A stretch of DNA of 64,000 nt from Dietzia aurantiaca. GTDB taxonomy: Bacteria; Actinomycetota; Actinomycetes; Mycobacteriales; Mycobacteriaceae. Positions 1 through 12,153 of this stretch are shown here, in pieces. The position numbers were made by a program, and so were the translations under genes. The notes beneath the pieces are model-generated. The model saw nothing but the letters and a program-made list of their open reading frames with translations, was not told the origin of the DNA and made no database searches. The number at the start of each line of letters is the position of its first letter. The first letter of the stretch is position 1. The DNA lies in assembly GCF_021033825.1 (NCBI RefSeq), contig NZ_JAIFXZ010000002.1, forward strand, positions 248,001 to 312,000, read 5' to 3'.

Positions 1-49
1 ATCTGACTCGACCTCTCGTCTGTCGTAGCGGGATGCGAGGATCCCCTAC

Positions 50-2095
50 GTGACGACCACACGGCCAGCGACCCGGGCCCCGGCGGCTGACGCCCCGGTG
101 GCCCGGGTCCTGCCTCTGCTCGGGGTGCCGCATCTGGACCGCGAGTTCGACTATCTGGTGCCCGAGTCCCTGACTGGGCAGGCACTGCCGGGCACGCGTG
201 TGCGGGTTCGCTTCGCCGGTCGGTTGGTCGATGGATTCGTCATCGCGCGTTCGGGGGAGTCGGAGCATCGGGGCGAGTTGGCGTGGTTGGAGCGCGTCGT
301 CTCGCCGGAGGCGGTGCTCACGCCCGCGTTGTTCGAGCTGGTGGAGGCGGTCGCGCGCCGGTGGATGGGCATGCGTTCGGATGTCATCCGGTTGGCGGTC
401 CCTCCGCGACACGCCGCCGCGGAGAAGTCCGTGCCGGAGCCCCTCGAGCCGCTCGGGGTGACCACGGGCCCGGTCGAGCTCCCCGAGGGCTGGGACGACC
501 ACCCGATGGTCTCCAGGTTCCTCGAGGCCGCCACCGCCGGGATCCCCGCGCGAGCGGTCTGGACGGCCCCACCCGGCCGGGATTGGGCCACGGCTCTGGC
601 GTCGCTGGCGGACTCGGTCAGACGCAGGGGCCTGCAGGTTCTGTTGATCGTTCCGGACCAGCGGGATGTCGACCGTCTCACGGAGGCGTGCCGGGCGGCC
701 GTGGGGGGAGGAGCGGCCGGCCGGGATCTCGTCGCGGATCTGTCCGCGGGTGTCGGCCCTTCCGCGCGCTACCGGCGCTGGCTGAGGGCGACCCGGGGCC
801 ATGCGCGAATCGTCGTGGGCACCCGGAGCGCGGTGTTCGCCCCGCTTCCGGAACTCGGTCTGATCGTCCTGCACGATGACGGCGACGATTCCTTCGTCGA
901 GCCGCGGGCGCCGTACCCGCATACGCGTGAAGTGGCGGTTCAGCGTTCACTTCTCGACGAGACCCCGCTCATGTTCAGTTCTGTCGACCGGACGCCGGAG
1001 GTCGCGGAGTACGTCCGGTCGGGCTGGGCCCACGAGGTACGTCCGCGGACGGGTCTCATCAGGGAACTCGCTCCCCGGGTCATCGCGGTGACCGATGCCG
1101 ATCCGATCCAGGCGCGGGACGTGGCCGGGGGTCGCACCAGGTTGCCGGCCGTCGCGCTCACCATGGCGCGGGAGGCGCTCGACGTGGATGCGCCGGTGTT
1201 GGTTCAGGTTCCGCGTAAGGGCTACATCCCCACCCTGCTGTGCGGTTCATGTCGGGCGCCCGCGCGGTGCCGACGGTGCAACGGCCCCATCAGGGCCGGC
1301 CGCATGGACGAGGTCTACGGGCCGGTGGATCTCGCGTGTGGTTGGTGTGGCGCACCGGAGACCGGATTCCGGTGCGTCGCGTGTGGGTCCAGGGCGCTTC
1401 GTGCCGGCGTGGTCGGCGCCGGAAGGACCGCCGAGGAACTCGGACGGATGTTCCCGGGGGTGAGGGTGCGGACGAGTAGGGGAGGAGAGACCCTCGATTC
1501 CGTCCCCGCCGCCCCTGCGATCATCGTGTCGACCCCGGGGGCTGAACCGGTCGCCGAGGGGGGGTACGGCGCCGCGCTACTACTCGACTCGTGGGCCCTG
1601 CTCGGCAGGCCTGACCTGCGTGCGGTCCAGAAGGCACTGAGGCTCTGGATCGGCGCGGCGGGCCTGGTCCGCCCCGCCGAGGAAGGTGGCCGGATCTTTC
1701 TGTCGGCGGATTCCGAATCGCCGGTGTCGCAGGCGCTGGTGAGATGGGCTCCGCAGGCCTGGGCGGAGCGTGAGCTGGCGGACCGGGCCGAGGTGGGGTT
1801 CCCGCCGGCGGTGCACATGATCGCCGTCGACGGCCCGGCGACCGCGCTTTCCGAGTTCCTCGATGGCTTCCGGCTCATCGATCGTGTCGAGGTACTGGGC
1901 CCGGTGGACCTCCCTGAGGGTGAGGAGCTTCCCGGTCAGGAGCAGATCGAGGATCCGGAACGACTACTGCTACGGATCCCTCCCGCCGACCTCCCCGTGG
2001 TCGTCACCGAGGTGCGGGCGTTCGTGGTCGGTCGATCCGGCAGGCGCAGTTCAGAGCCGGTCCGCGTGCGGCTGGACCCGGTCCACATCGGTTGA
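50..2095 (+). CDS. priA: PriA-family primosomal protein, helicase motifs degenerate
   Basis: This is a member of the replication-restart protein PriA (primosomal N') family, which binds stalled forks. The product has 681 residues. It keeps the N-terminal DNA-binding part and eight zinc-site cysteines in four CxxC pairs (about residues 398-446: CGSC, CRRC, CGWC, CVAC). Where active PriA has its P-loop it reads TAPPGRDW (172-179) without GKT, and the DEEH Walker B box is DDGD (276-279). ATPase and helicase activity is therefore unlikely, as is known for mycobacterial PriA. The GTG start is fixed by an in-frame stop at 26-28 and a GAGG at 37-40. It heads a run continuing with def and fmt. Confidence 0.92.
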   Translation: MTTTRPATRAPAADAPVARVLPLLGVPHLDREFDYLVPESLTGQALPGTRVRVRFAGRLVDGFVIARSGESEHRGELAWLERVVSPEAVLTPALFELVEAVARRWMGMRSDVIRLAVPPRHAAAEKSVPEPLEPLGVTTGPVELPEGWDDHPMVSRFLEAATAGIPARAVWTAPPGRDWATALASLADSVRRRGLQVLLIVPDQRDVDRLTEACRAAVGGGAAGRDLVADLSAGVGPSARYRRWLRATRGHARIVVGTRSAVFAPLPELGLIVLHDDGDDSFVEPRAPYPHTREVAVQRSLLDETPLMFSSVDRTPEVAEYVRSGWAHEVRPRTGLIRELAPRVIAVTDADPIQARDVAGGRTRLPAVALTMAREALDVDAPVLVQVPRKGYIPTLLCGSCRAPARCRRCNGPIRAGRMDEVYGPVDLACGWCGAPETGFRCVACGSRALRAGVVGAGRTAEELGRMFPGVRVRTSRGGETLDSVPAAPAIIVSTPGAEPVAEGGYGAALLLDSWALLGRPDLRAVQKALRLWIGAAGLVRPAEEGGRIFLSADSESPVSQALVRWAPQAWAERELADRAEVGFPPAVHMIAVDGPATALSEFLDGFRLIDRVEVLGPVDLPEGEELPGQEQIEDPERLLLRIPPADLPVVVTEVRAFVVGRSGRRSSEPVRVRLDPVHIG

Positions 2096-2131
2096 CCGTA
2101 CCGGCGCTCGTTCGGTCTGCTGGATTGCCCC

Positions 2132-2137
2132 TAGAAT
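2132..2137 (+). promoter_or_regulatory. predicted -10 element for def-fmt-rsmB
   Basis: TAGAAT fits the actinobacterial TAnnnT -10 pattern. It lies 43 nt before the def start, which leaves a short leader carrying the GCGAGGAGA ribosome site at 2162-2170. It sits in the 85-nt gap after priA, so def-fmt-rsmB could be transcribed separately. Confidence 0.45.
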
Positions 2138-2180
2138 GGACCGTCACCACCACCAGTGCTCGCGAGGAGACCAGATACGC

Positions 2181-2735
2181 ATGCCTGTCCTTCCCGTCCG
2201 GCTCTTCGGCGACCCGGTACTCCGGACTCCGACCGACCCGGTCACGTCCTTCGATGACAGGTTGGAGCGGGCGGTGACGGACCTGATGGACACCGTCCGC
2301 CACGAGGACGGCGCCGGGCTGGCGGCTCCACAGATCGGGTTGTCCATCCGGGTGTTCGTCTACAGCTGTGGAGGCCGGGAAGGACATCTCGTCAACCCGG
2401 AGTGGGAGCCGATCGGTGACGACAGGACCCACGTGAACGAGGGGTGCCTGTCGATCCCCGGGGTGTCCGAGCCGACGGAGCGATTCGCCCGCGTCCGAGC
2501 GAGAGGCCGCGACCTCCGTGGCCGGCCGGTGAGCTTCGAGGCCGACGGCATCCTCGCGAGGGCCGTCCAACACGAGACCGATCACCTCGACGGGATCCTG
2601 TTCCTCCAGCGCCTCGCTCCCGAGCAGAGGAGGTCGGCCATGGCACAGATCCGCTCGTCCTCCTGGTTCGGCAGTGCCGGGATCAGCGCGGGCGTTGTCC
2701 ATGATCAACTGTCCGAGACGACGGGGGCGAGATAA
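2181..2735 (+). CDS. def: peptide deformylase
   Basis: The enzyme removes the N-formyl group from nascent proteins with a metal bound by one Cys and two His. All three family motifs are visible in the 184-residue product: [10 protein letters not shown] (44-53), EGCLS with ligand Cys89 (87-91), and QHETDH with both His ligands and the catalytic Glu (130-135). The ATG at 2181 has GAGGAGA about 10 nt upstream; an earlier in-frame ATG at 2136 has no such site. It lies 2 nt before fmt, the pairing expected for formyl-Met addition and removal. M. tuberculosis keeps def elsewhere, so this arrangement differs from it. Confidence 0.95.
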   Translation: MPVLPVRLFGDPVLRTPTDPVTSFDDRLERAVTDLMDTVRHEDGAGLAAPQIGLSIRVFVYSCGGREGHLVNPEWEPIGDDRTHVNEGCLSIPGVSEPTERFARVRARGRDLRGRPVSFEADGILARAVQHETDHLDGILFLQRLAPEQRRSAMAQIRSSSWFGSAGISAGVVHDQLSETTGAR

Positions 2736-2737
2736 TC

Positions 2738-3691
2738 ATGCGGCTCGTCTTTGCCGGGACGCCGGAGGTGGCGGTCCCCTCGCTCAGGGCGCTGTTGGAC
2801 AGCGATGCACACGACGTGGTGGCGGTGGTTTCCCGGCCGGACGCCAGGACTGGGCGGGGACGGGGTCTTTCCCGCAGCCCCGTCGCTGCGGCGGCGGATG
2901 CCGCGGGCATCGACGTCCTGACACCTCCCAGTGCCCGCGACCCCGAGTTCGGTGAGCGTCTCCGAGAACTGGCTCCGGATGCGGCACCTGTGGTCGCCTA
3001 CGGCCACCTCGTGCCCCGGCCGGTGCTCGAGATCCCCACGCATGGGTGGATCAACCTCCATTTCTCCCTACTGCCGGCCTGGCGGGGCGCTGCCCCCGTG
3101 AACGCCGCGATCGCGGCCGGGGATGAGGTCACCGGTGCCACGACCTTCCGACTCGACGAGGGCATGGACACCGGGCCGGTGCTGGGGACCATGACCGAGA
3201 CCATCCGGCCGCGCGACACGGCGGGGGAGCTCCTGGGCCGATTGGCCGATGCGGGCTCCGGGTTGTTGTTGGCCACCCTCGACGGAATCGAGGCCGGGCG
3301 GTTGCGCGCCGAGCCGCAACCGCAGGACGGCGCGTCCTACGCGGGGAAGATCACCGTCGCTGACGCCCGCGTGCGGTGGACGGATCCGGCCATCGCGGTG
3401 GATCGTCAGATCCGCTCCGTGACCCCGGCTCCGGGCGCGTGGACGACCATGGGGGGCGAGCGAGTCAAGATCGGGGTCGCGCGCCCGGCCGATCAGTCCG
3501 AGCTCGAGGCCATGGGGTCTGAGTCCTCACTCGCACCGGGACGTATCCGGTGGGACAAACGAGCGTTCCTCGTGGGGACGGCGTCGGCCCCGATTCTCAT
3601 CGAGAAGTTGCAGCCTCCGGGCAAAAAGATGATGGAGGCGCTGGACTGGGTGCGCGGTGCAAGGCTCGAGTCCGGGACGGTCTTCGAATGA
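2738..3691 (+). CDS. fmt: methionyl-tRNA formyltransferase
   Basis: Transfers a formyl group from 10-formyl-tetrahydrofolate to Met-tRNA(fMet) for translation initiation. The 317-residue protein has the expected two-domain length. It shows the catalytic triad in family positions: N106 and H108 just before the SLLPAWRG loop (110-117), and D144 in DEGMDTG. The ATG lies 2 nt after the def stop (TAA at 2733-2735), so translation is probably coupled. Its own stop overlaps the rsmB start as ATGA. Confidence 0.96.
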   Translation: MRLVFAGTPEVAVPSLRALLDSDAHDVVAVVSRPDARTGRGRGLSRSPVAAAADAAGIDVLTPPSARDPEFGERLRELAPDAAPVVAYGHLVPRPVLEIPTHGWINLHFSLLPAWRGAAPVNAAIAAGDEVTGATTFRLDEGMDTGPVLGTMTETIRPRDTAGELLGRLADAGSGLLLATLDGIEAGRLRAEPQPQDGASYAGKITVADARVRWTDPAIAVDRQIRSVTPAPGAWTTMGGERVKIGVARPADQSELEAMGSESSLAPGRIRWDKRAFLVGTASAPILIEKLQPPGKKMMEALDWVRGARLESGTVFE

Positions 3692-5211
3692 GCGCCGACG
3701 ATTCACTCGGCCGGGGACAGTCGCGTCGGGGCCGCGGCAAGGGCTCAGGACAGCGTCCACGCGGCGGCGCCGGTGGTCAGGGAACGCGCCGGGACGGCGC
3801 GCAAGGGCGGCGGAGTCCGCAGGGTCCGGGCCAGAACAAGCGTCCGCAGCCGCAGGCGCCCCGCCCCGACGCCCGGTCGGTTGCGCTGGCGGTCATGACC
3901 GCCGTGCGGGAACGGTCCGCGTACGCGAACCTCGCCCTCCCGGCCGGACTGCGCCGGGCCCGGCTGGACGCGAGGGACGCCGCCCTCGCGACGGAGCTCA
4001 CCTACGGAACCCTGCGTGCGCAGGGCCTACTCGACCGCATCATCGCACTCGCGGCATCCCGTTCCGTCGACGAGATCGACCCTCCCGTGTTGGACCTGGT
4101 CCGGCTCGGTGCGTACCAGTTGCTGTTCACCCGCATCGGTGCCCACGCGGCGGTCGATACGACCGTGGAAGCCGCGCGGACCGAGGGGCTGGGCCGCGCG
4201 GGGGGATTCGTCAACGCCGTCCTGCGCAAGATCGCGGCGCGCACGACCGAGGAGTGGATCGACACCCTCCGGGAGGCGGTGACGGATCCGATCGCCCGGA
4301 TGGCGATCGGCACGGCGCACCCGGAGTGGATCGCCCGGGCCTTCGCCGAGTCACTCGGTTCCGCGGCAGGCGAGCTTCCCGAACTCTTGGCGGCGGACGA
4401 CGCGAGGCCCAGGGTTCATCTGGCCGCGCGCCCGGGCGCGATCACCGGCGAGGAGCTGGCACTGGTGACAGGCGGACGGGAAGGGCGACTGTCTCCGTAC
4501 GCCGTGCACCTGGACTCCGGGGATCCGGGATCCCTCGACGCCGTCCGCGAGGGCATGGCCGCGGTTCAGGACGAGGGGAGCCAGCTCGTCGCGCTGGCTG
4601 CCGCCGGGGCGCCGGTCCTCGGCGAGGACGGTGGACGTTGGCTGGACCTGTGCGCGGGCCCGGGCGGTAAAGCCGTACTGCTCGGGGCGCTGGCGGAGAT
4701 CGAAGGCGCCTCACTCACCGCGGTGGAGGTGTCCGAGCACCGTGCCGGTCTGGTGCGTGAGGCGACCAAGGATCTCCCGGTCACCGTGCACACCGCAGAT
4801 GGCCGGCAGCCGGGGCTCGAGCCGGGGTTCGATCGCGTGCTCCTGGACGCACCGTGCTCGGGACTGGGGGCTCTGCGTCGTCGTCCCGAGGCGCGCTGGC
4901 GCAAGACCGCGGGGGACGTTCCCGAGCTCGTGTCGCTGCAGCGCGCGCTCCTCGACTCGGCGTTGGATCTGGTCCGGCCGGGCGGGGTGGTGCTGTACGC
5001 CACGTGTTCGCCGCACCTGTCGGAGACCGTGTCGGTGGTCCGCGAGGCGGGACGGCGGGCGGACGTGGAGACGCTCGACGTGCAGGAGGTGCTGGCCGGG
5101 ATCTGCGTGGAGCCGATCGAGGGTCTCGGTACCGGGCCGTGGGCCCAGCTCTGGCCTCACCGGCACGGGACGGACGCGATGTTCATGGCCGCGCTGCGCC
5201 GCGTCGCCTGA
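3688..5211 (+). CDS. rsmB: 16S rRNA m5C967 methyltransferase RsmB (Fmu) with basic N-terminal tail
   Basis: A SAM-dependent RNA m5C methyltransferase that modifies 16S rRNA during ribosome assembly. The 507-residue product starts with about 60 residues of Arg/Gly/Gln-rich low-complexity sequence. A NusB-like RNA-binding domain (about 62-200) and the catalytic domain follow. SAM motif [11 protein letters not shown] lies near 319, the PC motif DAPCSG near 387 and the second catalytic cysteine in ATCSPH near 438. The ATG overlaps the fmt stop as ATGA; longer upstream versions would run back inside fmt. Homologues in this order have basic tails, but this one is long and RNA-binding-like. Confidence 0.93.
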   Translation: MSADDSLGRGQSRRGRGKGSGQRPRGGAGGQGTRRDGAQGRRSPQGPGQNKRPQPQAPRPDARSVALAVMTAVRERSAYANLALPAGLRRARLDARDAALATELTYGTLRAQGLLDRIIALAASRSVDEIDPPVLDLVRLGAYQLLFTRIGAHAAVDTTVEAARTEGLGRAGGFVNAVLRKIAARTTEEWIDTLREAVTDPIARMAIGTAHPEWIARAFAESLGSAAGELPELLAADDARPRVHLAARPGAITGEELALVTGGREGRLSPYAVHLDSGDPGSLDAVREGMAAVQDEGSQLVALAAAGAPVLGEDGGRWLDLCAGPGGKAVLLGALAEIEGASLTAVEVSEHRAGLVREATKDLPVTVHTADGRQPGLEPGFDRVLLDAPCSGLGALRRRPEARWRKTAGDVPELVSLQRALLDSALDLVRPGGVVLYATCSPHLSETVSVVREAGRRADVETLDVQEVLAGICVEPIEGLGTGPWAQLWPHRHGTDAMFMAALRRVA

Positions 5212-5297
5212 TCAGGGGTGTTCGGCTGAGCGACAGCACGAACGTCTCTTTCGGGCACGGGCGGCGGGCGAGAATCGAAGCAGCCGTAGGCGCGGCC

Positions 5298-5303
5298 TAG
5301 ACT
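5298..5303 (+). promoter_or_regulatory. predicted -10 element, leaderless rpe transcript
   Basis: TAGACT is followed by 7 nt and then the rpe ATG at 5311. This spacing would place the transcription start at or next to the start codon. No ribosome-binding sequence is visible immediately upstream. Confidence 0.5.
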
Positions 5304-5310
5304 GGACGGC

Positions 5311-5979
5311 ATGTCGTACCAGCCGCTCATCGCGCCGTCGATCCTGTCCGCCGACTTCGCCCGTCTCGACCGCGAGATCGAGCGGATCCCGTCCGCCGAC
5401 TGGATCCACGTCGACGTGATGGACGGCCACTTCGTCCCCAATCTCTCCTTCGGCGCGCCGGTCGCCAAGGCGGTCGGCGCGGTCACGGGCAAGCCGATGG
5501 ACTGCCACCTCATGATCGAGGACCCGGCCCGCTGGGTCGGCGATTACGTGGACGCCGGCGCGTACAACGTCACCTTCCACGTGGAGGCGACCGACGACCC
5601 CGCGGGCGTGGCCGAGCTGCTGCACGCACGGGGCTGCAGGGCGGGGATCTCCCTCAAGCCGGGCACCCCGGTCGAGCCCTACCTGGAGCTTCTCGACCAT
5701 GTCGACCTGGTTCTCGTGATGAGCGTCGAGCCCGGCTTCGGTGGCCAGAGGTTCATGCCCGGGATGCTCGACAAGGTCCGCACCCTGCGTGCGGAGATCG
5801 ATCGTCGTGGGCTCGACGTGCTGATCCAGATCGACGGCGGGATCGACTCCGCCACGATCGGTGAGAGCGCCGCGGCGGGAGTCGACGTCTTCGTCGCCGG
5901 ATCGGCCGTCTACGGCGCGCCCGACCCCGACGCGAAGGTCGAGACCCTGCGCGCGGAGGCTCTGGGCGCCCGGGCGTGA
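5311..5979 (+). CDS. rpe: ribulose-phosphate 3-epimerase
   Basis: Interconverts ribulose-5-phosphate and xylulose-5-phosphate in the pentose phosphate pathway. The 222-residue TIM-barrel protein shows the N-terminal APSILSADF motif, the metal/catalytic signature HVDVMDGHFVPN, MSVEPGFGGQ in the phosphate-binding half, and the C-terminal IDGGI motif. A 99-nt gap with its own promoter separates it from rsmB. The gene ends in a GTGA overlap with ribD, so it leads the riboflavin genes; its pathway supplies the ribulose-5-phosphate used by ribBA. Confidence 0.96.
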   Translation: MSYQPLIAPSILSADFARLDREIERIPSADWIHVDVMDGHFVPNLSFGAPVAKAVGAVTGKPMDCHLMIEDPARWVGDYVDAGAYNVTFHVEATDDPAGVAELLHARGCRAGISLKPGTPVEPYLELLDHVDLVLVMSVEPGFGGQRFMPGMLDKVRTLRAEIDRRGLDVLIQIDGGIDSATIGESAAAGVDVFVAGSAVYGAPDPDAKVETLRAEALGARA

Positions 5980-7061
5980 CCATGGCTGGATCCCCGGGCG
6001 CGGGCCGGGAACGCGAGCGGGCGGCACTCGCCGAAGCGCTGGCGGCGTCGCGGTCGGCGCTCGGGGTCTCGACGCCCAATCCCCCGGTGGGTGCCGTGGT
6101 GCTCGACGCCGCCGGCGCGATCGTCGGACGCGGCGCGACCGAGGCCGCGGGAGGCCGGCACGCCGAGGTCGTGGCGCTCGACGAAGCCGGGCCCCGGGCC
6201 CGGGGCGGGACGTTGGTGGTCACGCTCGAACCCTGCTCGCATCACGGCCGTACCGGCCCCTGCACGACGCGGGCGATCGAGGACGGGATCGTACGGGTGG
6301 TGTATGCGGTGCCGGATCCGACGCCTGATGCGGCCGGCGGGGCGGAGACGTTGCGGCGGGCGGGAGTCGACGCCGTACGCGTCGACGACGACGAGACGGC
6401 AGCCGCCCGGTCGGGCCCACTGAAGGCGTGGCTCCACCGGCAGTCCCGGGGCCGGCCGTTCGTGACCTGGAAGTACGCGGCCAGCCTCGACGGTAGAGTG
6501 GCGGCGGCCGACGGGAGCAGCATGTGGATCACCGGGCCCGAGGCCAGGCGACACGCACATGCCCGACGGCAGGAGATGGACGTCGTCGTCGTCGGGTCAG
6601 GGACGCTCCGCACCGACGACCCGGCACTGACCGCCCGCCTCGACGACGGCTCGTCCGCCCCACGGCAACCACTCCGCGCCGTCATGGGGCTCACGGACGT
6701 GCCCCGGGATGCCCGGGTGCGCGGCACCGACGGGCGGTTCCGCCACCTGGCGACGCGGGACCCGGGTGCGGCGCTGGACATGCTCGGTGACGTCCAGCAC
6801 GTCCTGATCGAGGGGGGCCCGCACCTGGCCGGGGCGTTCCTCGCGGCCGGGCTGGTCGACGAGGTGGACGCGTACCTGGCGCCCCTCGTCCTCGGCGACG
6901 GGCTGTGCGCGGTGGCCGGGGCCGGTGTCACCACCCTCCTCGAGGCGCATCGTTTCACCGTGCTCGAGTCCAGGACACTGGGCGTCGACGTGCACCTACG
7001 GATGACCACAGATCGACACACCGCGGCATCACCGGCCGCGCAGACGGAAGGACCCCGCTGA
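5976..7061 (+). CDS. ribD: bifunctional riboflavin deaminase/reductase RibD
   Basis: Carries out the deamination and side-chain reduction steps after GTP ring opening in riboflavin synthesis. The 361-residue product has an N-terminal zinc deaminase domain (HAEV near 60, then PCSHHGRTGPC) and a C-terminal NADPH reductase domain beginning near PFVTWKYAASLDG (about 165). The GTG at 5976 overlaps the rpe stop (GTGA); an ATG at 5982 is an alternative that shortens it by two residues. The stop overlaps the ribE ATG by one base. In M. tuberculosis lprG and the P55 transporter sit between these two genes; here there is no room for them. Confidence 0.94.
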   Translation: MTMAGSPGAGRERERAALAEALAASRSALGVSTPNPPVGAVVLDAAGAIVGRGATEAAGGRHAEVVALDEAGPRARGGTLVVTLEPCSHHGRTGPCTTRAIEDGIVRVVYAVPDPTPDAAGGAETLRRAGVDAVRVDDDETAAARSGPLKAWLHRQSRGRPFVTWKYAASLDGRVAAADGSSMWITGPEARRHAHARRQEMDVVVVGSGTLRTDDPALTARLDDGSSAPRQPLRAVMGLTDVPRDARVRGTDGRFRHLATRDPGAALDMLGDVQHVLIEGGPHLAGAFLAAGLVDEVDAYLAPLVLGDGLCAVAGAGVTTLLEAHRFTVLESRTLGVDVHLRMTTDRHTAASPAAQTEGPR

Positions 7062-7684
7062 TGTTCACCGGAATCGTCGAGGAGCTGGGCACGCTCGAAT
7101 CCGTCGAACGGATGGGGGACTCGGCACGCCTGCGGATCCGGGGCCCGGTCGTGACCTCGGATGCCGGGCACGGCGACTCGATCGCCGTCAACGGTGTCTG
7201 CCTCACGGTCACCGAACACACCCCCGGCGAGACCTTCGACGCCGACGTGATGGCGGAGACCCTCGACCGCACCGCTCTCGGGACGCTCGCCCCCGGCGAC
7301 AGGGTCAACCTCGAGCGGGCGATGCGCGCCGACGCCCGGTTCGGTGGCCACATCGTGCAGGGGCACGTCGACGGCACCGGCGAGCTGCTCAGCCGGGTCG
7401 AGCACGAACACTGGCAGGTCGTCCGCTTCTCGCTGCCGGCCGCGCTCGCGAAGTACGTGGTGGAGAAGGGGTCGATGACGGTCTCGGGGACCTCGCTCAC
7501 CGTCTCCGCGGTCAGTGACGCCGGCGCTACCGAGCCGTGGTTCGAGGTGTCCCTCATCCCGACGACGCTCGAGGCGACCGTCCTCGGGGCGTTGGCCGCA
7601 GGAGACACGGTGAACCTGGAAGTGGACGTGCTCGCCAAATACGTCGAGAGGCTGCTCGGTGGACGCGGTGGCGGGGCCGGCTGA
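7061..7684 (+). CDS. ribE: riboflavin synthase, alpha subunit
   Basis: Converts two molecules of 6,7-dimethyl-8-ribityllumazine to riboflavin plus the pyrimidinedione. The 207-residue product shows the internal duplication of lumazine-binding domains: MFTGIVEELG at the N-terminus and GHIVQGHVDGTGE near 97 opening the second copy. The ATG is shared with the ribD stop (TGATG), so it is likely translated by reinitiation. Called ribC in some actinobacterial annotations. Confidence 0.95.
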   Translation: MFTGIVEELGTLESVERMGDSARLRIRGPVVTSDAGHGDSIAVNGVCLTVTEHTPGETFDADVMAETLDRTALGTLAPGDRVNLERAMRADARFGGHIVQGHVDGTGELLSRVEHEHWQVVRFSLPAALAKYVVEKGSMTVSGTSLTVSAVSDAGATEPWFEVSLIPTTLEATVLGALAAGDTVNLEVDVLAKYVERLLGGRGGGAG

Positions 7685-7704
7685 CCTGATGCGCCATACT
7701 TGAG

Positions 7705-7729
7705 CCCGCGCCCGCGGCCGACGCGCGGG
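7705..7729 (+). other. hairpin in the ribE-ribBA gap
   Basis: A perfect 7-bp inverted repeat (CCCGCGC / GCGCGGG) with an 11-nt loop lies in the 75-nt gap. There is no T-run after it, so it is not a classical terminator; it could be a processing or attenuation site. No FMN-riboswitch core was recognised here. Confidence 0.3.
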
Positions 7730-7759
7730 ACACGATCAGACACAGGAGCACCCGAAGCA

Positions 7760-10061
<2,302 letters not shown>

Positions 10062-10067
10062 TCCGCA

Positions 10068-12149
10068 GTGGCCGACCCGCGCAGCTACCGTCCGGCCCCC
10101 GGTTCCATCCCCACGGAGCCGGGGGTCTACCGGTTCCGTGACGAGCACGGTCGTGTCATCTATGTGGGCAAGGCCAAGAACCTCCGCAGTCGACTCGGCT
10201 CGTACTTCGCCGACCTGACGCTGCTGCATCCACGGACCCGGCAGATGGTGACCTCGGCGGCCGGCGTCCAGTGGACGGTCGTCTCAACAGAGGTAGAGGC
10301 GCTCCAGCTCGAGTACACCTGGATCAAGAAGTATGACCCGCGGTTCAACGTCCGTTACCGCGACGACAAGACGTACCCGATGCTCGCCGTGACCGTGGGC
10401 GAGGAGGTTCCGAGGGCCTACGTCTACCGCGGCCCGCGCCGTCCCGGCACCCGCTACTTCGGGCCCTACTCCCACGCCTGGGCGATCCGCGACACCCTCG
10501 ACACCCTGCAGCGGGTCTTTCCGGTGCGGTCGTGTTCGGCGGGGGTGTACAAGCGTCAGGCACAGCTCGGACGGCCCTGCCTGCTCGGGTACATCGACAA
10601 GTGTGCGGCCCCCTGCATCGGCCGGGTGACCCCGGACGAGCACCGGGAGATCGTCAACGAACTGATCGACTTCCTGGCCGGCCGGACCGACGCGATCATG
10701 CGTCGGATCGAGAAGCAGATGCTCGAAGCCTCCGCGGATCTGGATTTCGAGCGGGCCGCCCGCCTGCGCGACGACCTCGGGGCGATGAGACGTGCGATGG
10801 AGAAGCAGGCTGTCGTCCTCGGTGACGGTACCGATGCGGATGTGGTGGGCGTGGAGGCAGACGAGCTCCAGGTCTCGGTTCAGGTGTTCCACGTCCGCGG
10901 GGGACGAATCCGTGGCCAGCGCGGCTGGGTCGTCGAACACTCCCATGGTGTCGACGACGAGGGGCATTTCGACGCACAGAAGGCCGTCCCGGGTGTCGTC
11001 TCCGACTACCTCGCGCAGTTCTACGGCGGCGAGGCGGATCTCGCCGAGGCCGCCGAGTCCGGTGATATCGCCGCGGCCGTACCCCGCGAGGTACTCGTTC
11101 CGGCGTTGCCAGAGGATTCGGACGAGCTGACCGACTGGTTGTCGGGTCTGCGGGGCTCACGGGTGTCACTGCGGATCCCGCAGCGCGGGGACAAGCGTGC
11201 CCTCGCCGAGACGGTCCATCGCAACGCCGTCGAAGCGCTCACCCAGCACAAGCTCCGCCGGAGCGGGGACCTCACGGCCCGCTCCGCCGCGCTGCAGGAG
11301 ATCCAGGAGACTCTCGAGCTCGATTCCGCACCGCTACGGATCGAGTGTGTGGACATCTCGCACATCCAGGGAACCGACGTGATGGCCTCGCTGGTGGTGT
11401 TCGAGGACGGCATGGCGAGGAAGAGCGACTACCGGCTCTACCGGATCCGAGAGGCCGCCGGCGACGGCCGGTCGGATGACGTCGGCAGCATCGCGGAGGT
11501 GACCCGGCGACGGTTCCGCCGTCACCACGAGGACCCCGCTCTCACCCCCGACGAGACCGACGGCCCGGTCGACGACGAGTCGGACCCCGATGCGAGAGCG
11601 ACCCCGGCGCGGAGGTTCGCCTACCCACCGCAGCTGTACGTCGTCGACGGCGGGCGGCCCCAGGTCGAAGCCGCCGCCGAGGTGCTGTCAGAACTCGGGG
11701 TCAACGACGTACCGGTGATCGGAATCGCCAAGCGCCTCGAGGAGATCTGGCTCCCCGGAGAGGAATACCCAGTGATCTTCCCCCGACACGGTGAGGGCCT
11801 GTTCCTCCTGCAGCGACTCCGGGACGAGGCGCACCGCTTCGCGATCCGGGCGCACCGCGGCGCACGATCGAAGCGGATGACCGCCTCCGTGCTCGACGAC
11901 GTCCCCGGTCTGGGCCCCTCACGCCGTGCAGCTCTGACGGAGGCGTTCCCCACCGTCTCGGCGTTGCGGAAGGCCTCGACCGAGCAATTGTGCGCGGTAC
12001 CCGGGATCGGCCCCGGCGTCGCGGCCGCCATACGCTCGGTGCTCGGCGCCGATGCCCGGGACACGGACACGGCCGCCGCCAGCGTGACAGACTCGACCGC
12101 ACAGAGCGAGGGCGGGACCGATCAGAACGGCACAGACGATGCGAGGTGA
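10068..12149 (+). CDS. uvrC: UvrABC excinuclease subunit C
   Basis: Makes both incisions in nucleotide excision repair together with UvrB. The 693-residue product has an N-terminal GIY-YIG nuclease ([19 protein letters not shown], about 19-37), a UVR motif for UvrB contact (near 205-240), the RNase H-like endonuclease core ([11 protein letters not shown] near 427; YVVDGGRPQ near 525) and C-terminal helix-hairpin-helix repeats (about 606-665). The GTG lies 6 nt after the preceding stop with no clear ribosome site, so translation is probably coupled. A D/E-rich insert (about 484-515) is extra to many homologues. Confidence 0.96.
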   Translation: MADPRSYRPAPGSIPTEPGVYRFRDEHGRVIYVGKAKNLRSRLGSYFADLTLLHPRTRQMVTSAAGVQWTVVSTEVEALQLEYTWIKKYDPRFNVRYRDDKTYPMLAVTVGEEVPRAYVYRGPRRPGTRYFGPYSHAWAIRDTLDTLQRVFPVRSCSAGVYKRQAQLGRPCLLGYIDKCAAPCIGRVTPDEHREIVNELIDFLAGRTDAIMRRIEKQMLEASADLDFERAARLRDDLGAMRRAMEKQAVVLGDGTDADVVGVEADELQVSVQVFHVRGGRIRGQRGWVVEHSHGVDDEGHFDAQKAVPGVVSDYLAQFYGGEADLAEAAESGDIAAAVPREVLVPALPEDSDELTDWLSGLRGSRVSLRIPQRGDKRALAETVHRNAVEALTQHKLRRSGDLTARSAALQEIQETLELDSAPLRIECVDISHIQGTDVMASLVVFEDGMARKSDYRLYRIREAAGDGRSDDVGSIAEVTRRRFRRHHEDPALTPDETDGPVDDESDPDARATPARRFAYPPQLYVVDGGRPQVEAAAEVLSELGVNDVPVIGIAKRLEEIWLPGEEYPVIFPRHGEGLFLLQRLRDEAHRFAIRAHRGARSKRMTASVLDDVPGLGPSRRAALTEAFPTVSALRKASTEQLCAVPGIGPGVAAAIRSVLGADARDTDTAAASVTDSTAQSEGGTDQNGTDDAR

Positions 12150-12153
12150 CACG

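Noticed and set aside
7685-7759. FMN riboswitch before ribBA
   Set aside because: The gap is only 75 nt, and no conserved FMN-aptamer segments were found.
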